Source: Deltaproteobacteria bacterium
GTDB taxonomy: Bacteria; Myxococcota_A; Polyangia; Polyangiales; Ga0077539
Direction: 5' to 3'
Assembly: GCA_030694465.1 (NCBI GenBank)
Contig: JAUXYJ010000002.1
Span: forward strand, 79,817 to 143,816
DNA: 64,000 nucleotides
Part shown: in pieces, positions 7,167-15,414 of the stretch
Position numbering within the stretch: position 1 is the stretch's first letter
How the letters are laid out: every line of letters starts with the position of its first letter
The notes under the pieces: generated by a model
Databases searched by the model: none
Seen by the model: the letters and a program-made list of their open reading frames with translations, nothing else
Told to the model about the DNA's origin: nothing
Program-made: the position numbers and the translations under genes

Positions 7167-8510
7167 TTAGGCCTCTCGCTGTGCGCGTTCGACCTCTTCG
7201 ACCCGCGCCAACGCCCTGGGCGCGTTGACCCGCGCGAGGAGCAACAGGCCCGCGATAAAGAACAGCGAGACCGTGCCCACCGCCGCGCGGATCGAGCCCG
7301 TCGCGTCTGCTACGAGGCCATAGACCAGCGGCCCAAACACCGCGCTCGCGCGCCCTGCGAGGGTCATAAACCCAAACACCCGCGCGCTCTCGGACTGCGG
7401 AACAAACTTGGACACCACCGCGCGCGAGGCGGCCTGGGTTCCGCCCACGCCGAGCGCAGCCAAGACCCCCACCGCGAGAAACTGCGCCTTGGTCTGCACA
7501 AGCACACTCCCCGCGACCACCATCAGCCAGATCACCAACGTCGTCGCAACACTCTTCACTCCCCCCCACCGATCGACCAAGCGCCCAAACACCAAAGCCC
7601 CTGGGATCGCGCACACATTGAGCACCAAGAACAGCTTCGCGTTGTCATCGTTGGTGAAGTGCAAGACCTCACTCGAGAACGTCGCCGTAAACACCAAGAC
7701 TGTCTCGAGCGCGTCGGTAAACACCAAGTACGCCACCAAGAATTTCACCAAGTCCGGGTAGCCTCGCAGCGCCCGCACGGTCTCGCGAACCCCGCGAAAT
7801 CCCCCGCGGATCCATCCATCGGGCGGTGCCCCGTGCCTCGGCGCGCGCTCTCGCACGTGCAACAACAACGGCAGAGAAAACAGCACATACCAGATCGCCA
7901 CCAGCGCCGGAATCCAGCGCCAGCGATCACTCACCACCGCGGTCACACGATGCGCTCCATCGCTCTCGGGCATGAGCGAAAACACCAAGACCAACCCCAG
8001 CACCGAGAGCCCACCCACGTAGCCCAAGGCCCACGCGCTCCCCGAGAGCTTTCCGGCTTCGTTCTTGTCTGCGAGCTCAGGCAAGTACGCGTTGTAAAAC
8101 ACATATCCACCCTCGAAAGCGGCGTTGGCCACCACCATCGCAGACATCGCCAAGATCATCCCCGCCGTCGACCCCAGTGGCACCAACCCAGTGACCACCG
8201 TCGCGATCGCGCACACGGCGACATAGCCCCACAACAACGGCCGCTTGCGCCCCGAGCGATCCGCGATCGCGCCCACCACGGGCGAGCTCAACGCCACCAA
8301 GGCCATCGCGCTCGACACCGTAATCGCCCACAGCGTATGCGCGCGATGTCGCAAGTGCGCCGGCACAATGTGCTCTTGAAAAAACTTTCCGTAGAACACC
8401 GTGATCATCAGCGTCGCGAACGGGCTGTTTGCAAAATCAAACAGCGCCCACGAGACCCTCTCACTGGCCGCCACTGGCGGATGTTCGCTCACGGTGCCCT
8501 CAACGCTCAT
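7167..8510 (-). CDS. MFS permease of the UMF1/Atg22-like family
   Basis: 447 aa polytopic membrane protein with about twelve hydrophobic helices. The opening SWALFDFANSPFATL and the middle FYNAYLPELA...LSGSAWALGYVGG are characteristic of the UMF1 (unknown major facilitator 1) / Atg22-like group. Yeast Atg22 exports amino acids from the vacuole, while the bacterial substrate is not established. The MFS loop-2 motif is recognisable as GAIADRSGRKRP. It lies 51 bases downstream of gpmA on the same strand, so they may share a transcript without obvious metabolic linkage. Confidence 0.85.
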   Translation of the reverse strand: MSVEGTVSEHPPVAASERVSWALFDFANSPFATLMITVFYGKFFQEHIVPAHLRHRAHTLWAITVSSAMALVALSSPVVGAIADRSGRKRPLLWGYVAVCAIATVVTGLVPLGSTAGMILAMSAMVVANAAFEGGYVFYNAYLPELADKNEAGKLSGSAWALGYVGGLSVLGLVLVFSLMPESDGAHRVTAVVSDRWRWIPALVAIWYVLFSLPLLLHVRERAPRHGAPPDGWIRGGFRGVRETVRALRGYPDLVKFLVAYLVFTDALETVLVFTATFSSEVLHFTNDDNAKLFLVLNVCAIPGALVFGRLVDRWGGVKSVATTLVIWLMVVAGSVLVQTKAQFLAVGVLAALGVGGTQAASRAVVSKFVPQSESARVFGFMTLAGRASAVFGPLVYGLVADATGSIRAAVGTVSLFFIAGLLLLARVNAPRALARVEEVERAQREA

Positions 8511-8561
8511 GCACGCGAGGCTATCGCGTTGGCCTTGAAAAACACCCGGTGATTCGTCTCG

Positions 8562-9314
8562 CTATCGCCCGCCGCCCGCTTGCTTCGCGACCGCCTCGGC
8601 CTTCTTCTTCGCCTCTTCGGGGTCCCCCAAGTACCGATGCCCGAGCGCCCGCAGGTTCTCATCGAGCGTGTAGACCAAAGGCAAGCCCGTCGGCACGTTA
8701 AGCTCAGCAATCTCCGCGTCGCTCACCCCGTCCAAGTGCTTGATCAACGCGCGAAGACTGTTGCCGTGCGCGACCACAAGCACTCGCTTGCCCGCGCGCA
8801 TGTCCGCCACGATCGCGTCGTACCAATACGGCAACACACGCGCGACCACGTCCTTGAGGCACTCAGTCCCAGGGATTTGCTCGGGGGCCAGCGTGGCGTA
8901 CCGAGCCTCGTTCGCAGGGTGCCTCGCGTCGCTCAGGGCAAGCGCCGGAGGAGGCGTGTCGTAGCTCCGTCGCCACTCAAACACCTGCGAATCACCGTAC
9001 TTCGCCGCGGTCTGCTTCTTGTCGAGCCCCTGCAGCGAACCATAGTGCCGCTCGTTGAGCCGCCACGATCGCTTCACCGGCAGCCAATGCAAATCCATCG
9101 CGTCCAGCGCCAGGTGCGCGCTCGTGATCGCCCTGCGCAAAAGCGAAGTGTGCACCACATCGAAGCCCAGGCCCTCGGTGCGCAAGAGCTCACCCGCGCC
9201 GCGCGCTTCGTCGGTGCCCTTGTCCGTGAGCGCCACGTCCGTCCAGCCCGTAAAGAGATTCTCGCGGTTCCACGTGCTCTCGCCGTGCCGCAGCAAAACC
9301 AGTGTGTACGTCAT
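8562..9314 (-). CDS. gpmA: 2,3-bisphosphoglycerate-dependent phosphoglycerate mutase
   Basis: Glycolytic/gluconeogenic enzyme interconverting 3- and 2-phosphoglycerate through a phosphohistidine. 250 aa, the same length as E. coli GpmA. The phosphohistidine motif LLRHGES places His at residue 10, with [12 protein letters not shown] next; [12 protein letters not shown] and [14 protein letters not shown] provide the other active-site Arg, Glu and second His. An ATG at 9356 is in frame, but the extra 14 residues are not part of the family, so the ATG at 9314 that begins [11 protein letters not shown] is chosen. Cytoplasmic. Confidence 0.95.
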   Translation of the reverse strand: MTYTLVLLRHGESTWNRENLFTGWTDVALTDKGTDEARGAGELLRTEGLGFDVVHTSLLRRAITSAHLALDAMDLHWLPVKRSWRLNERHYGSLQGLDKKQTAAKYGDSQVFEWRRSYDTPPPALALSDARHPANEARYATLAPEQIPGTECLKDVVARVLPYWYDAIVADMRAGKRVLVVAHGNSLRALIKHLDGVSDAEIAELNVPTGLPLVYTLDENLRALGHRYLGDPEEAKKKAEAVAKQAGGGR

Positions 9315-9432
9315 GCCCCAGAGCATCGCACAGCACAGCCCATCGCGAGCCCCCATTGACAGCGCACCTACATCGGCGTACCAGAGCGCTCACACTCGCA
9401 CCTACATGCTCTCTCGCAAGCGAATTCCCACG

Positions 9433-10401
9433 ATGAATACACCCTACCGCGCGCTCTTCACCGCACTCGCCCTCTCGCTCTCGGTCGCTCACTGCGCCGC
9501 CGAGCCAGGGCTCGAAGATCCCGACACCGGGGACATCGGGACCGTCACCGACGAGGTCAGCGCCAACACCCGCGAGCGCTTTATCGCCGCGTACGACGGC
9601 ACCGTAGGCTCGCTCACGCACCTCGTGCTCACCGACACGCAGCTCTCTCCCACGACGTGGCGCTACTTCGGCAGCGCGCAAGTACAGTGCATCCAAGCAC
9701 CATGCCCTGCAGTCAGAGCCGAAGGCAGCTACCGCGTGACCTCGCGCTACCTCTACCTCTCGGTCGACGGCGCGACGCAACGCTACAGCCACACGCTCCG
9801 CAACGACACGCTCACCCTGCGCCAAGGCTCGCGCGTGACCCACGCGTTCACTCGCGCGGTGTCCTTCTGCGGCCAAGTGAGCGACTGTGGAGAGCAGCGA
9901 CTGAGCCTCCCACGCTGCGTGGGCTACATGACCTGCACGACCGAAAACCGCTGTAATTTTCGCTGCGGATCGCCAGTGAACCAAGAGTGCTCGGCCAACA
10001 ACGACTGTGCCTCGGGGTACTTCTGCTCGGGGACCACGTGCGGTGGCGCAGGCCGCTGCGCAGTGCAGCCCGGCGCATGCACCGCACAGTACACCCCCGT
10101 GTGTGGCTGTGACGGCCGCACGTACGGCAACGGCTGCACCGCCGCCAGCGCTGGCGTGCGTGTCGTGAGCCAGGGCGAGTGCGCTCCCGCGCCGCGCACG
10201 TGCCGCGCAAACAGCGACTGCGGAGCGACCGAGATGTGCCAGACCACCACCTGCAACGGCGCCGGGACCTGCCGCTCGGTGGGTGTCCGCTGCTCTAACG
10301 AATCGATCCCCGTCTGCGGTTGCGACGGCCGCACCTACACCAACGCGTGCCAAGCGCTCACCGCGCGTGTCAACGTGGCGTACAATACCGCCTGCCGTTG
10401 A
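9433..10401 (+). CDS. lipoprotein with two Kazal-type protease-inhibitor domains
   Basis: 322 aa. A short signal peptide ends in SVAHC, making Cys21 the likely lipidated residue, although His at -1 is unusual. Residues ~40-145 form a domain with few Cys (..TWRYFGSAQVQC.., ..YLYLSVDG..). The C-terminal half is Cys-rich with two Kazal-like domains at about 206-240 and 277-321, each containing PVCGCDGRTY followed by (G/T)N(G/A)C. Kazal domains trap serine proteases; in predatory bacteria they may protect the surface from proteases, which is inference. The frame runs further upstream through gpmA antisense, so the ATG at 9433 is used; an ATG at 9406 is possible. Confidence 0.82.
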   Translation: MNTPYRALFTALALSLSVAHCAAEPGLEDPDTGDIGTVTDEVSANTRERFIAAYDGTVGSLTHLVLTDTQLSPTTWRYFGSAQVQCIQAPCPAVRAEGSYRVTSRYLYLSVDGATQRYSHTLRNDTLTLRQGSRVTHAFTRAVSFCGQVSDCGEQRLSLPRCVGYMTCTTENRCNFRCGSPVNQECSANNDCASGYFCSGTTCGGAGRCAVQPGACTAQYTPVCGCDGRTYGNGCTAASAGVRVVSQGECAPAPRTCRANSDCGATEMCQTTTCNGAGTCRSVGVRCSNESIPVCGCDGRTYTNACQALTARVNVAYNTACR

Positions 10402-10507
10402 TCTGCAAAAACGCACAATTACGACGCGATCGCCAAGCCCGGGGAAGCAGAATGCGTCACACAGAGTTGTATGCCCGCGCACTTCGCGGCAGTCTCCGAG
10501 CGCTCTG

Positions 10508-11758
10508 ATGTCAACTCGCCTCCCATCCTTCGTCACCGGGTCCATCGTGGCCCACACCGCTGTGGCGCTTGGGGCGTTGTTCATCGCGAGCAAACAGCCG
10601 CCCCCCCGCGTGGTGCGCACGCCGCAGACTGTGGAGCTCGAGTTCGCGCAGCCCCCCGCGGCCAACACGCCCACCCCGGCCCCTCAGCCGCCCCCCATGG
10701 CGCAGCAACCCCCTCCGACGCCCCTCCAGCCTCAGGTGGCCGCGCGAGTCATCCGCGACCCCTCTGTGCGCACGCAGCCCGAGCTTAACCCGAACCCCAA
10801 CACCACCGGCACCACCACCGGCGACCCGGACCCCAACCCGACGCCCGCTGCCACGGGGCCCACGACCACAGGGCCGACCACCACGGGCCCCGCCAGCACG
10901 GGCCGGGTTCTCACCGCCGCCGAGCTGATGAACCCCAGCGCCACCGAGATGATGGTCGCAGCCAATGCGGGCGGCGTCGGGATGCCCTCGCGCGGCGAAA
11001 TCCAGGCAAACCGCCAGCTAAGCCGAGATATTTTTGGCACGATGGCGCGGCGCTGCACGGGGACTCCCGAAGAGTGTGCGCGCGCGGTCGCCATGGCGCC
11101 GATTGTCGCGGCACTGGGCTCGCAACAGCGCCCGATGCCTCCTGGCAGCGGCGCGCACATTCGGCAAGTGGGCCGGCGCGCCGAAGAGTCTTTCTTGCCT
11201 GTGCGACAGATCCCCGAGATCGGTGCGATCGTGTCGCGCGCGCCCATCGTCACACCACCGACGACCGTGCACCAAGGATCCGCAGGCGAAAACGCAGTCG
11301 CGCGGGACCTCGACCAGGCGCACGGGCAGTCCTTTGCGATGGGCTCGGGGAGCACCGTCGCGATCCCCGCGCCGCCCTACCGCATGGTCCGCGCCGAGAT
11401 CGAAGTGGACCAAGACGCCCAGGGGACCATCTTGGGGACCCGCGTCGCGCAGAGCTCACGCAGCAGCGTGTATGACCAAGCCGCAGAGCGCGCGATCCGT
11501 GACGCGCTCGGCGAGGCAGACGCGTTTCGCACTCCGGGGATCCGCCGCTCGCGCTGGGTCTTCGAGGTCAGCGAGGCCGCCCGCGATGGCCAAATCTGGA
11601 ACACCATCCGCGGCGCAGGCAACGAAGGCTGGCACGTAATCCCAGAAGAATCCCACGGGGTTCGCTTGCGCTACCGTGTCCGCAACCTCGGCATGCGCAT
11701 GCTCCCCGCCGGCGCTCCCGAGGGCACGACCCCGCAGCAACCAGGCCGCTCGGGCTAA
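10508..11758 (+). CDS. TonB-like energy-transducer-type envelope protein
   Basis: 416 aa. An N-terminal membrane anchor (VTGSIVAHTAVALGALFIA) is followed by PPRVV..QTVELEFAQPP and a long Pro/Thr/Gly linker with Asn-Pro and Thr-Gly-Pro repeats, the layout of TonB. The C-terminal section (YRMVRAEIEVDQDAQGTILGTRV...AAERAIRDALGE..) follows the TonB C-terminal pattern in which a strand with 'G.i....v..SSg...D..A..A...' packs, but it is divergent and no exbBD genes are nearby. It may drive an outer-membrane transporter or belong to a myxobacterial TonB-like family of other function. Ends shortly before the repeated 16-bp palindrome. Confidence 0.65.
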   Translation: MSTRLPSFVTGSIVAHTAVALGALFIASKQPPPRVVRTPQTVELEFAQPPAANTPTPAPQPPPMAQQPPPTPLQPQVAARVIRDPSVRTQPELNPNPNTTGTTTGDPDPNPTPAATGPTTTGPTTTGPASTGRVLTAAELMNPSATEMMVAANAGGVGMPSRGEIQANRQLSRDIFGTMARRCTGTPEECARAVAMAPIVAALGSQQRPMPPGSGAHIRQVGRRAEESFLPVRQIPEIGAIVSRAPIVTPPTTVHQGSAGENAVARDLDQAHGQSFAMGSGSTVAIPAPPYRMVRAEIEVDQDAQGTILGTRVAQSSRSSVYDQAAERAIRDALGEADAFRTPGIRRSRWVFEVSEAARDGQIWNTIRGAGNEGWHVIPEESHGVRLRYRVRNLGMRMLPAGAPEGTTPQQPGRSG

Positions 11759-11793
11759 GTGCGTGCTCACCACTGGGGTGGCTGAGATCTCAC

Positions 11794-11809
11794 CCGGCGA
11801 CGTCGCCGG
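11794..11809. repeat. 16-bp perfect palindrome, copy 1
   Basis: CCGGCGACGTCGCCGG sits in the 72-base gap between convergent genes (stops at 11758 and 11831). Identical 16-mers occur at 20895 and 63790, also at convergent gene ends, and a 14-base core lies inside a coding region at 50801. A site for a dimeric protein or a bidirectional termination element is possible; as a transcript it could only form a hairpin with a small loop. Confidence 0.7.
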
Positions 11810-11830
11810 ATCGCACCTCACGTGCCCACG

Positions 11831-12949
11831 TCAGCGAATATTGACCCGCCCACCGTTGGTCTCGACAAACCGCGGACCGCGATCAAACGTGTCGCTCTCT
11901 GAGTTAATCGTGATGCGTCCGTCTGCCGAAAACGTGCGGTTTGCGTAGTTGCGATACGAGCTCCGGCGCGAGGTCGTCACCGAGGCCGTCGTCGGGATCA
12001 ACCCCAAGGGCGGGCTCGTCGTGTCGCCACGGACGGCATCATCGCAGCCATCAAAACGGCTGCCCTCGATCAAGATGATTGCCCCGCCCTTGAAGCGCAC
12101 ACAGCGCGGACTGTTGACAAACGTGGTCCCCAAAATCCGGATATTATTCGCGAAGTTAAGCTGCAAGAGCTTGTCGCGCTCTGCGGTGTTCGGGTTGCCA
12201 TGAAACCACGAGTTCTCGATGGTGATGTCGTGTGAGTTGTACTGCGTCGTGAGCGCGTCTTCGCACGCGTACCCCGTGACGTGATCGAGCACGATGTTCT
12301 CGATGCGTGGCTGGTTGTTGTAGCCCTGGCCTTGCCCCACTGCGGCGCCGATGTGGATCCCATCGGGCGCGTTGCGATAGGCAAAATTGCGCACGGTCAC
12401 GTTGCTCGCAGCGATGTGCAAAATCGGCGGCTGGTTCTCGAGCTGGATGCACCGACCGCTCCCCGCCCACTGGTGCATCACGTTGGCAAAGTCATAGATG
12501 CCCGGCGTACGAATCACGATCGTGCTGGTGATCCGCTCGTCGCGCACCGTGCTCGGCTGGGTGGTGCCATGCGCGGCCCCAACGGGCGCGGGCACGCCTC
12601 CCCCGGTCGCCGTGTAGATCACCCACGCGGGGAGCCCTGCAGGGCGCGTGGGAGGGCTCGCAGCGTCGGGGACTCGCGCATCCGTCGCGGGGCGGACGTC
12701 CATGGGCGCGCTCGCGTCCATCGGGGCCAATACGTCTTCAGCGGTCGTGCTTGCGTCGGCTTCAGTCTGCGCATCAAGGTCTGGCGGCACCTGCGCGTCG
12801 TCGCCCTCGAGCGCATCATTTGCGGCTTCGATCGCAACGACATCCCGGCGCGAAGCGTCGGACACGTTGGGCTCATCGACCTGAGCGCAGCCCACCAAGT
12901 GACCACAAACCCAAGCAGAACACAGTGAGAATGCAACCAAACGGCTCAT
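11831..12949 (-). CDS. pectate-lyase-3-like parallel beta-helix lipoprotein
   Basis: 372 aa. Signal peptide with lipobox LVGC (Cys21), an acidic linker of ~75 residues, then a right-handed beta-helix domain at about 105-372. Repeated coils (ASNVTVRNFAYR, RIENIVLDHVTGY, SHDITIENSWFHG, ANNIRILGTTFVN) fit PbH1 rungs. CEDALT followed by ERDKLLQLNFANN resembles the CEDA...DK(V/L)xQ.N pattern of polysaccharide lyase family 3, in which acidic residues bind Ca2+ and the lysine/arginine act in catalysis. Activity on pectate is inference; it may act on another uronic acid polymer. Cell-surface or periplasmic. Confidence 0.7.
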   Translation of the reverse strand: MSRLVAFSLCSAWVCGHLVGCAQVDEPNVSDASRRDVVAIEAANDALEGDDAQVPPDLDAQTEADASTTAEDVLAPMDASAPMDVRPATDARVPDAASPPTRPAGLPAWVIYTATGGGVPAPVGAAHGTTQPSTVRDERITSTIVIRTPGIYDFANVMHQWAGSGRCIQLENQPPILHIAASNVTVRNFAYRNAPDGIHIGAAVGQGQGYNNQPRIENIVLDHVTGYACEDALTTQYNSHDITIENSWFHGNPNTAERDKLLQLNFANNIRILGTTFVNSPRCVRFKGGAIILIEGSRFDGCDDAVRGDTTSPPLGLIPTTASVTTSRRSSYRNYANRTFSADGRITINSESDTFDRGPRFVETNGGRVNIR

Positions 12950-13344
12950 GGGAGGGTGAACCTCAGGGGGTGAAAGAGGTCTCGATCACGGCACGCATCA
13001 GAGCGCACGCTCTACGCAATTGTACGAGCGAATTGTGCGGCCGCGAAGCGATATGCGCTGCACGAGCATCACATCGCAAAACACAGCGCAACGATCAAAG
13101 GCTGCGATGCCGATTGGCTCAGCGATGATTGAAGCGCGGGCCCGTCTGCGGTAACAACGCGGCCGACACGATTGTCGTAGGCCCTTCGTGTTCTCGCGCG
13201 AGATAAAACCCCATCGAGGGTCTTGACGAGCAAAAACACAGACCTTCAAAGATGTACTGCAAGAAGCAACACACTGCCCTTGCACCCTGAGCCCTCAACA
13301 AACGAGGGCTCACTCCCTTCGGAGAGATAGAGAGAGTTAAAGCG
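12950..13344. other. 395-base divergent intergenic region upstream of sdhA
   Basis: No credible reading frame, and too short for an sdhC gene. It separates the beta-helix lipoprotein (minus) from sdhA (plus) and must hold both promoters. The last 60 bases carry a strong stem-loop and a purine-rich leader (GGAGAGATAGAGAGAG). A TTGACG at 13223 is a possible -35, but I could not pair it with a convincing -10. Confidence 0.6.
13288..13312 (+). promoter_or_regulatory. 9-bp stem-loop in the sdhA leader
   Basis: TGAGCCCTC and GAGGGCTCA pair perfectly around the 7-base loop AACAAAC, ending 32 bases before the sdhA ATG and not followed by a U-run. It is more likely an mRNA-stability or translation-control element than a terminator. 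Confidence 0.55.
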
Positions 13345-15390
13345 ATGGCCGCCAAGGTTTCGGTGAAGTCCAAGAACGGCTCGGTACGCCGCGCGATTGT
13401 GGTTGGCGGCGGGCTCGGTGGCTTGATGACCGTGATCAAGCTCTGCGAAGCGGGCATTCCGGTGGATATTATTTCGCTGGTCCCCGTGAAGCGCTCGCAC
13501 TCGGTGTGCGCACAAGGCGGGATCAACGCCTCGGTGAATCTCAAGGGAGAGGGAGATTCGCCTGCCATTCACATGGAAGAGACCATCCTCGGGGGTGACT
13601 TCTTGGCCAACCAGCCGCCCGTCAAAGGCATGGCCGAGGCCGCACCAGGGATCGTGTACATGCTCGACCGCATGGGCGTCCCGTTCAACCGAACGCCTGA
13701 AGGAAACCTCGATTTTCGTCGCTTCGGTGGCACGCTCTTTCACCGCACCGCGTTCTCGGGCGCGACCACGGGCCAGCAGCTCATGTACGCCCTCGACGAG
13801 CAGGTCCGTCGCTACGAGACGCTCGACGTACAAGACGAGCGCGGCGTGACCATCCCCGGCGAAAAGATGGTCCGCAAGTTCGAGTTCTTCGACCTCGCAG
13901 ATCTCATCATGGACGACAACGGCGTCGTCCGCGGCGTGATCGCGCAAGACCTCAAGACCTCGAAGATGCACGTGTTTCGCGGCGACGCGGTCTGCCTCGC
14001 CACCGGCGGCGCGGGCATGGTGTTTGGCCGCAGCACCAACTCAGTGATTAACACCGGCAGCGCGTCCGCGGTCGCTTACCGACGCGGCGCGATGTTCGCA
14101 AACGCCGAGTTTATTCAGGTGCACCCCACGGCCATCCCAGGGCCCGACAAGCTGCGCTTGATCTCTGAGAGCGTGCGCGGGGAGGGCGGCCGCGTGTGGG
14201 TCCCAAGAGACCGCAAAGACAAGCGCGCAGGCAGGGATATCCCCGAGAAAGAGCGCTACTACTTTCTCGAAGAGCGCTACCCCGCATACAAGAACCTCGT
14301 CCCGCGAGACATCGCGTCGCGTGAGATCTTCAGGACCGTCGTGCACGAGGGCTACCAGTGCCTCCCCGGCGTGCGCTCGGTCTACCTCGACGTGTCTCAC
14401 CTCGCGAGCACCGAGAGCTCCAAGCACGCGCTCAAGAACAAGCTCGGCGGTGTGCTCGAGATCTACGAGAAATTCGCAGGCGAAGACCCCTACACCAACC
14501 CGATGCAGATCTTTCCGGCGGTGCACTACTCGATGGGTGGGCTGTGGGTTGACTTCGAGACCGACTCGCACAACTCGCTCAAGATCGGTGCGTCGCGCAA
14601 CGCGTCGACCAACCTCCCTGGGCTCTTCGCGACGGGCGAAGCAGACTACCAGTACCATGGCGCAAATCGCCTCGGTGCAAACTCACTTTTGTCCTGCATT
14701 TATGGCGGAATGGTGACCGGTCCCTCCATGGCCACCTGGCGCGAAGAGACCAACGGATCAGCGTTTGATCTCTCGAGCGACCTGTTTGACAAAGCCGAGA
14801 AGCGCGCCACCGAAGAGTACACCGCGCTGTTGGCACGCACGGGCAGCGAGTACAGCGAAAACGCGTTCAAGATCCACGACGAGCTCGCAGAAGACATGCT
14901 GCTCAAGTGCACGGTTGAGCGCAAAAACGACGAGCTCACGGGCCTGGTCCAGAAGATCGACGAGCTCAAAGTGCGCCTGAAAAAAGCCGCAGTTTTGGAC
15001 ACCACACCCACGGGCAAAATGAACCAACCCGCAGTGTTTTTGCGACATATGCGCGGCATGCTCGACCTCGCCGAGGTCATCGCCAAAGGCGCTCTCGCCC
15101 GCGACGAAAACCGCGGCGCGCACTACAAGCCCGTCTTCGATTCAGACCGCGATGAAGCCAAAGATCACCCCGAGGGTGGCAAGGGCCGCGATGACAAGAA
15201 CTGGCTCAAGACCACCCGCGCGACCTTCACCGAGGACGGCGCCAAGTTTGACTACGAGCCTGTAGACATCTCGCTCGTCGTGCCTCGTGCACGTGTCTAC
15301 AAGCAAAAAAGCATGGCCGCCGCAGTGGGCTCCATCGGAGCCACTACAGAGACCACAGAGAAGAAAGACGACGCTCACGCTCCTGCGTGA
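13345..15390 (+). CDS. sdhA: succinate dehydrogenase/fumarate reductase flavoprotein subunit
   Basis: 681 aa catalytic subunit oxidising succinate to fumarate (or the reverse), linked to the menaquinone/quinone pool. FAD dinucleotide fold GGGLGG at residues 21-26; the covalent-flavin His is His52 in RSHSVCAQGGIN; the substrate/active-site region HPTAIPG...SESVRGEGG and C-terminal NRLGANSLLSC are intact. It is longer than E. coli SdhA (588) and resembles the 'B-type' Sdh/Frd flavoproteins of deltaproteobacteria and Bacteroidetes. Preceded by a purine-rich ribosome-binding region. sdhB follows after 24 bases. No cytochrome b subunit gene adjoins it, although B-type operons usually read sdhC-sdhA-sdhB. 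Confidence 0.95.
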   Translation: MAAKVSVKSKNGSVRRAIVVGGGLGGLMTVIKLCEAGIPVDIISLVPVKRSHSVCAQGGINASVNLKGEGDSPAIHMEETILGGDFLANQPPVKGMAEAAPGIVYMLDRMGVPFNRTPEGNLDFRRFGGTLFHRTAFSGATTGQQLMYALDEQVRRYETLDVQDERGVTIPGEKMVRKFEFFDLADLIMDDNGVVRGVIAQDLKTSKMHVFRGDAVCLATGGAGMVFGRSTNSVINTGSASAVAYRRGAMFANAEFIQVHPTAIPGPDKLRLISESVRGEGGRVWVPRDRKDKRAGRDIPEKERYYFLEERYPAYKNLVPRDIASREIFRTVVHEGYQCLPGVRSVYLDVSHLASTESSKHALKNKLGGVLEIYEKFAGEDPYTNPMQIFPAVHYSMGGLWVDFETDSHNSLKIGASRNASTNLPGLFATGEADYQYHGANRLGANSLLSCIYGGMVTGPSMATWREETNGSAFDLSSDLFDKAEKRATEEYTALLARTGSEYSENAFKIHDELAEDMLLKCTVERKNDELTGLVQKIDELKVRLKKAAVLDTTPTGKMNQPAVFLRHMRGMLDLAEVIAKGALARDENRGAHYKPVFDSDRDEAKDHPEGGKGRDDKNWLKTTRATFTEDGAKFDYEPVDISLVVPRARVYKQKSMAAAVGSIGATTETTEKKDDAHAPA

Positions 15391-15414
15391 TGCGCTCGCA
15401 AGAAGGAGTAAACC

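Noticed and set aside
9190..10674. 494-residue minus-strand frame
   Set aside because: Antisense to the Kazal lipoprotein and to the leader of the TonB-like gene; composition is Gly/Ala/Arg/Val-rich with no motif.
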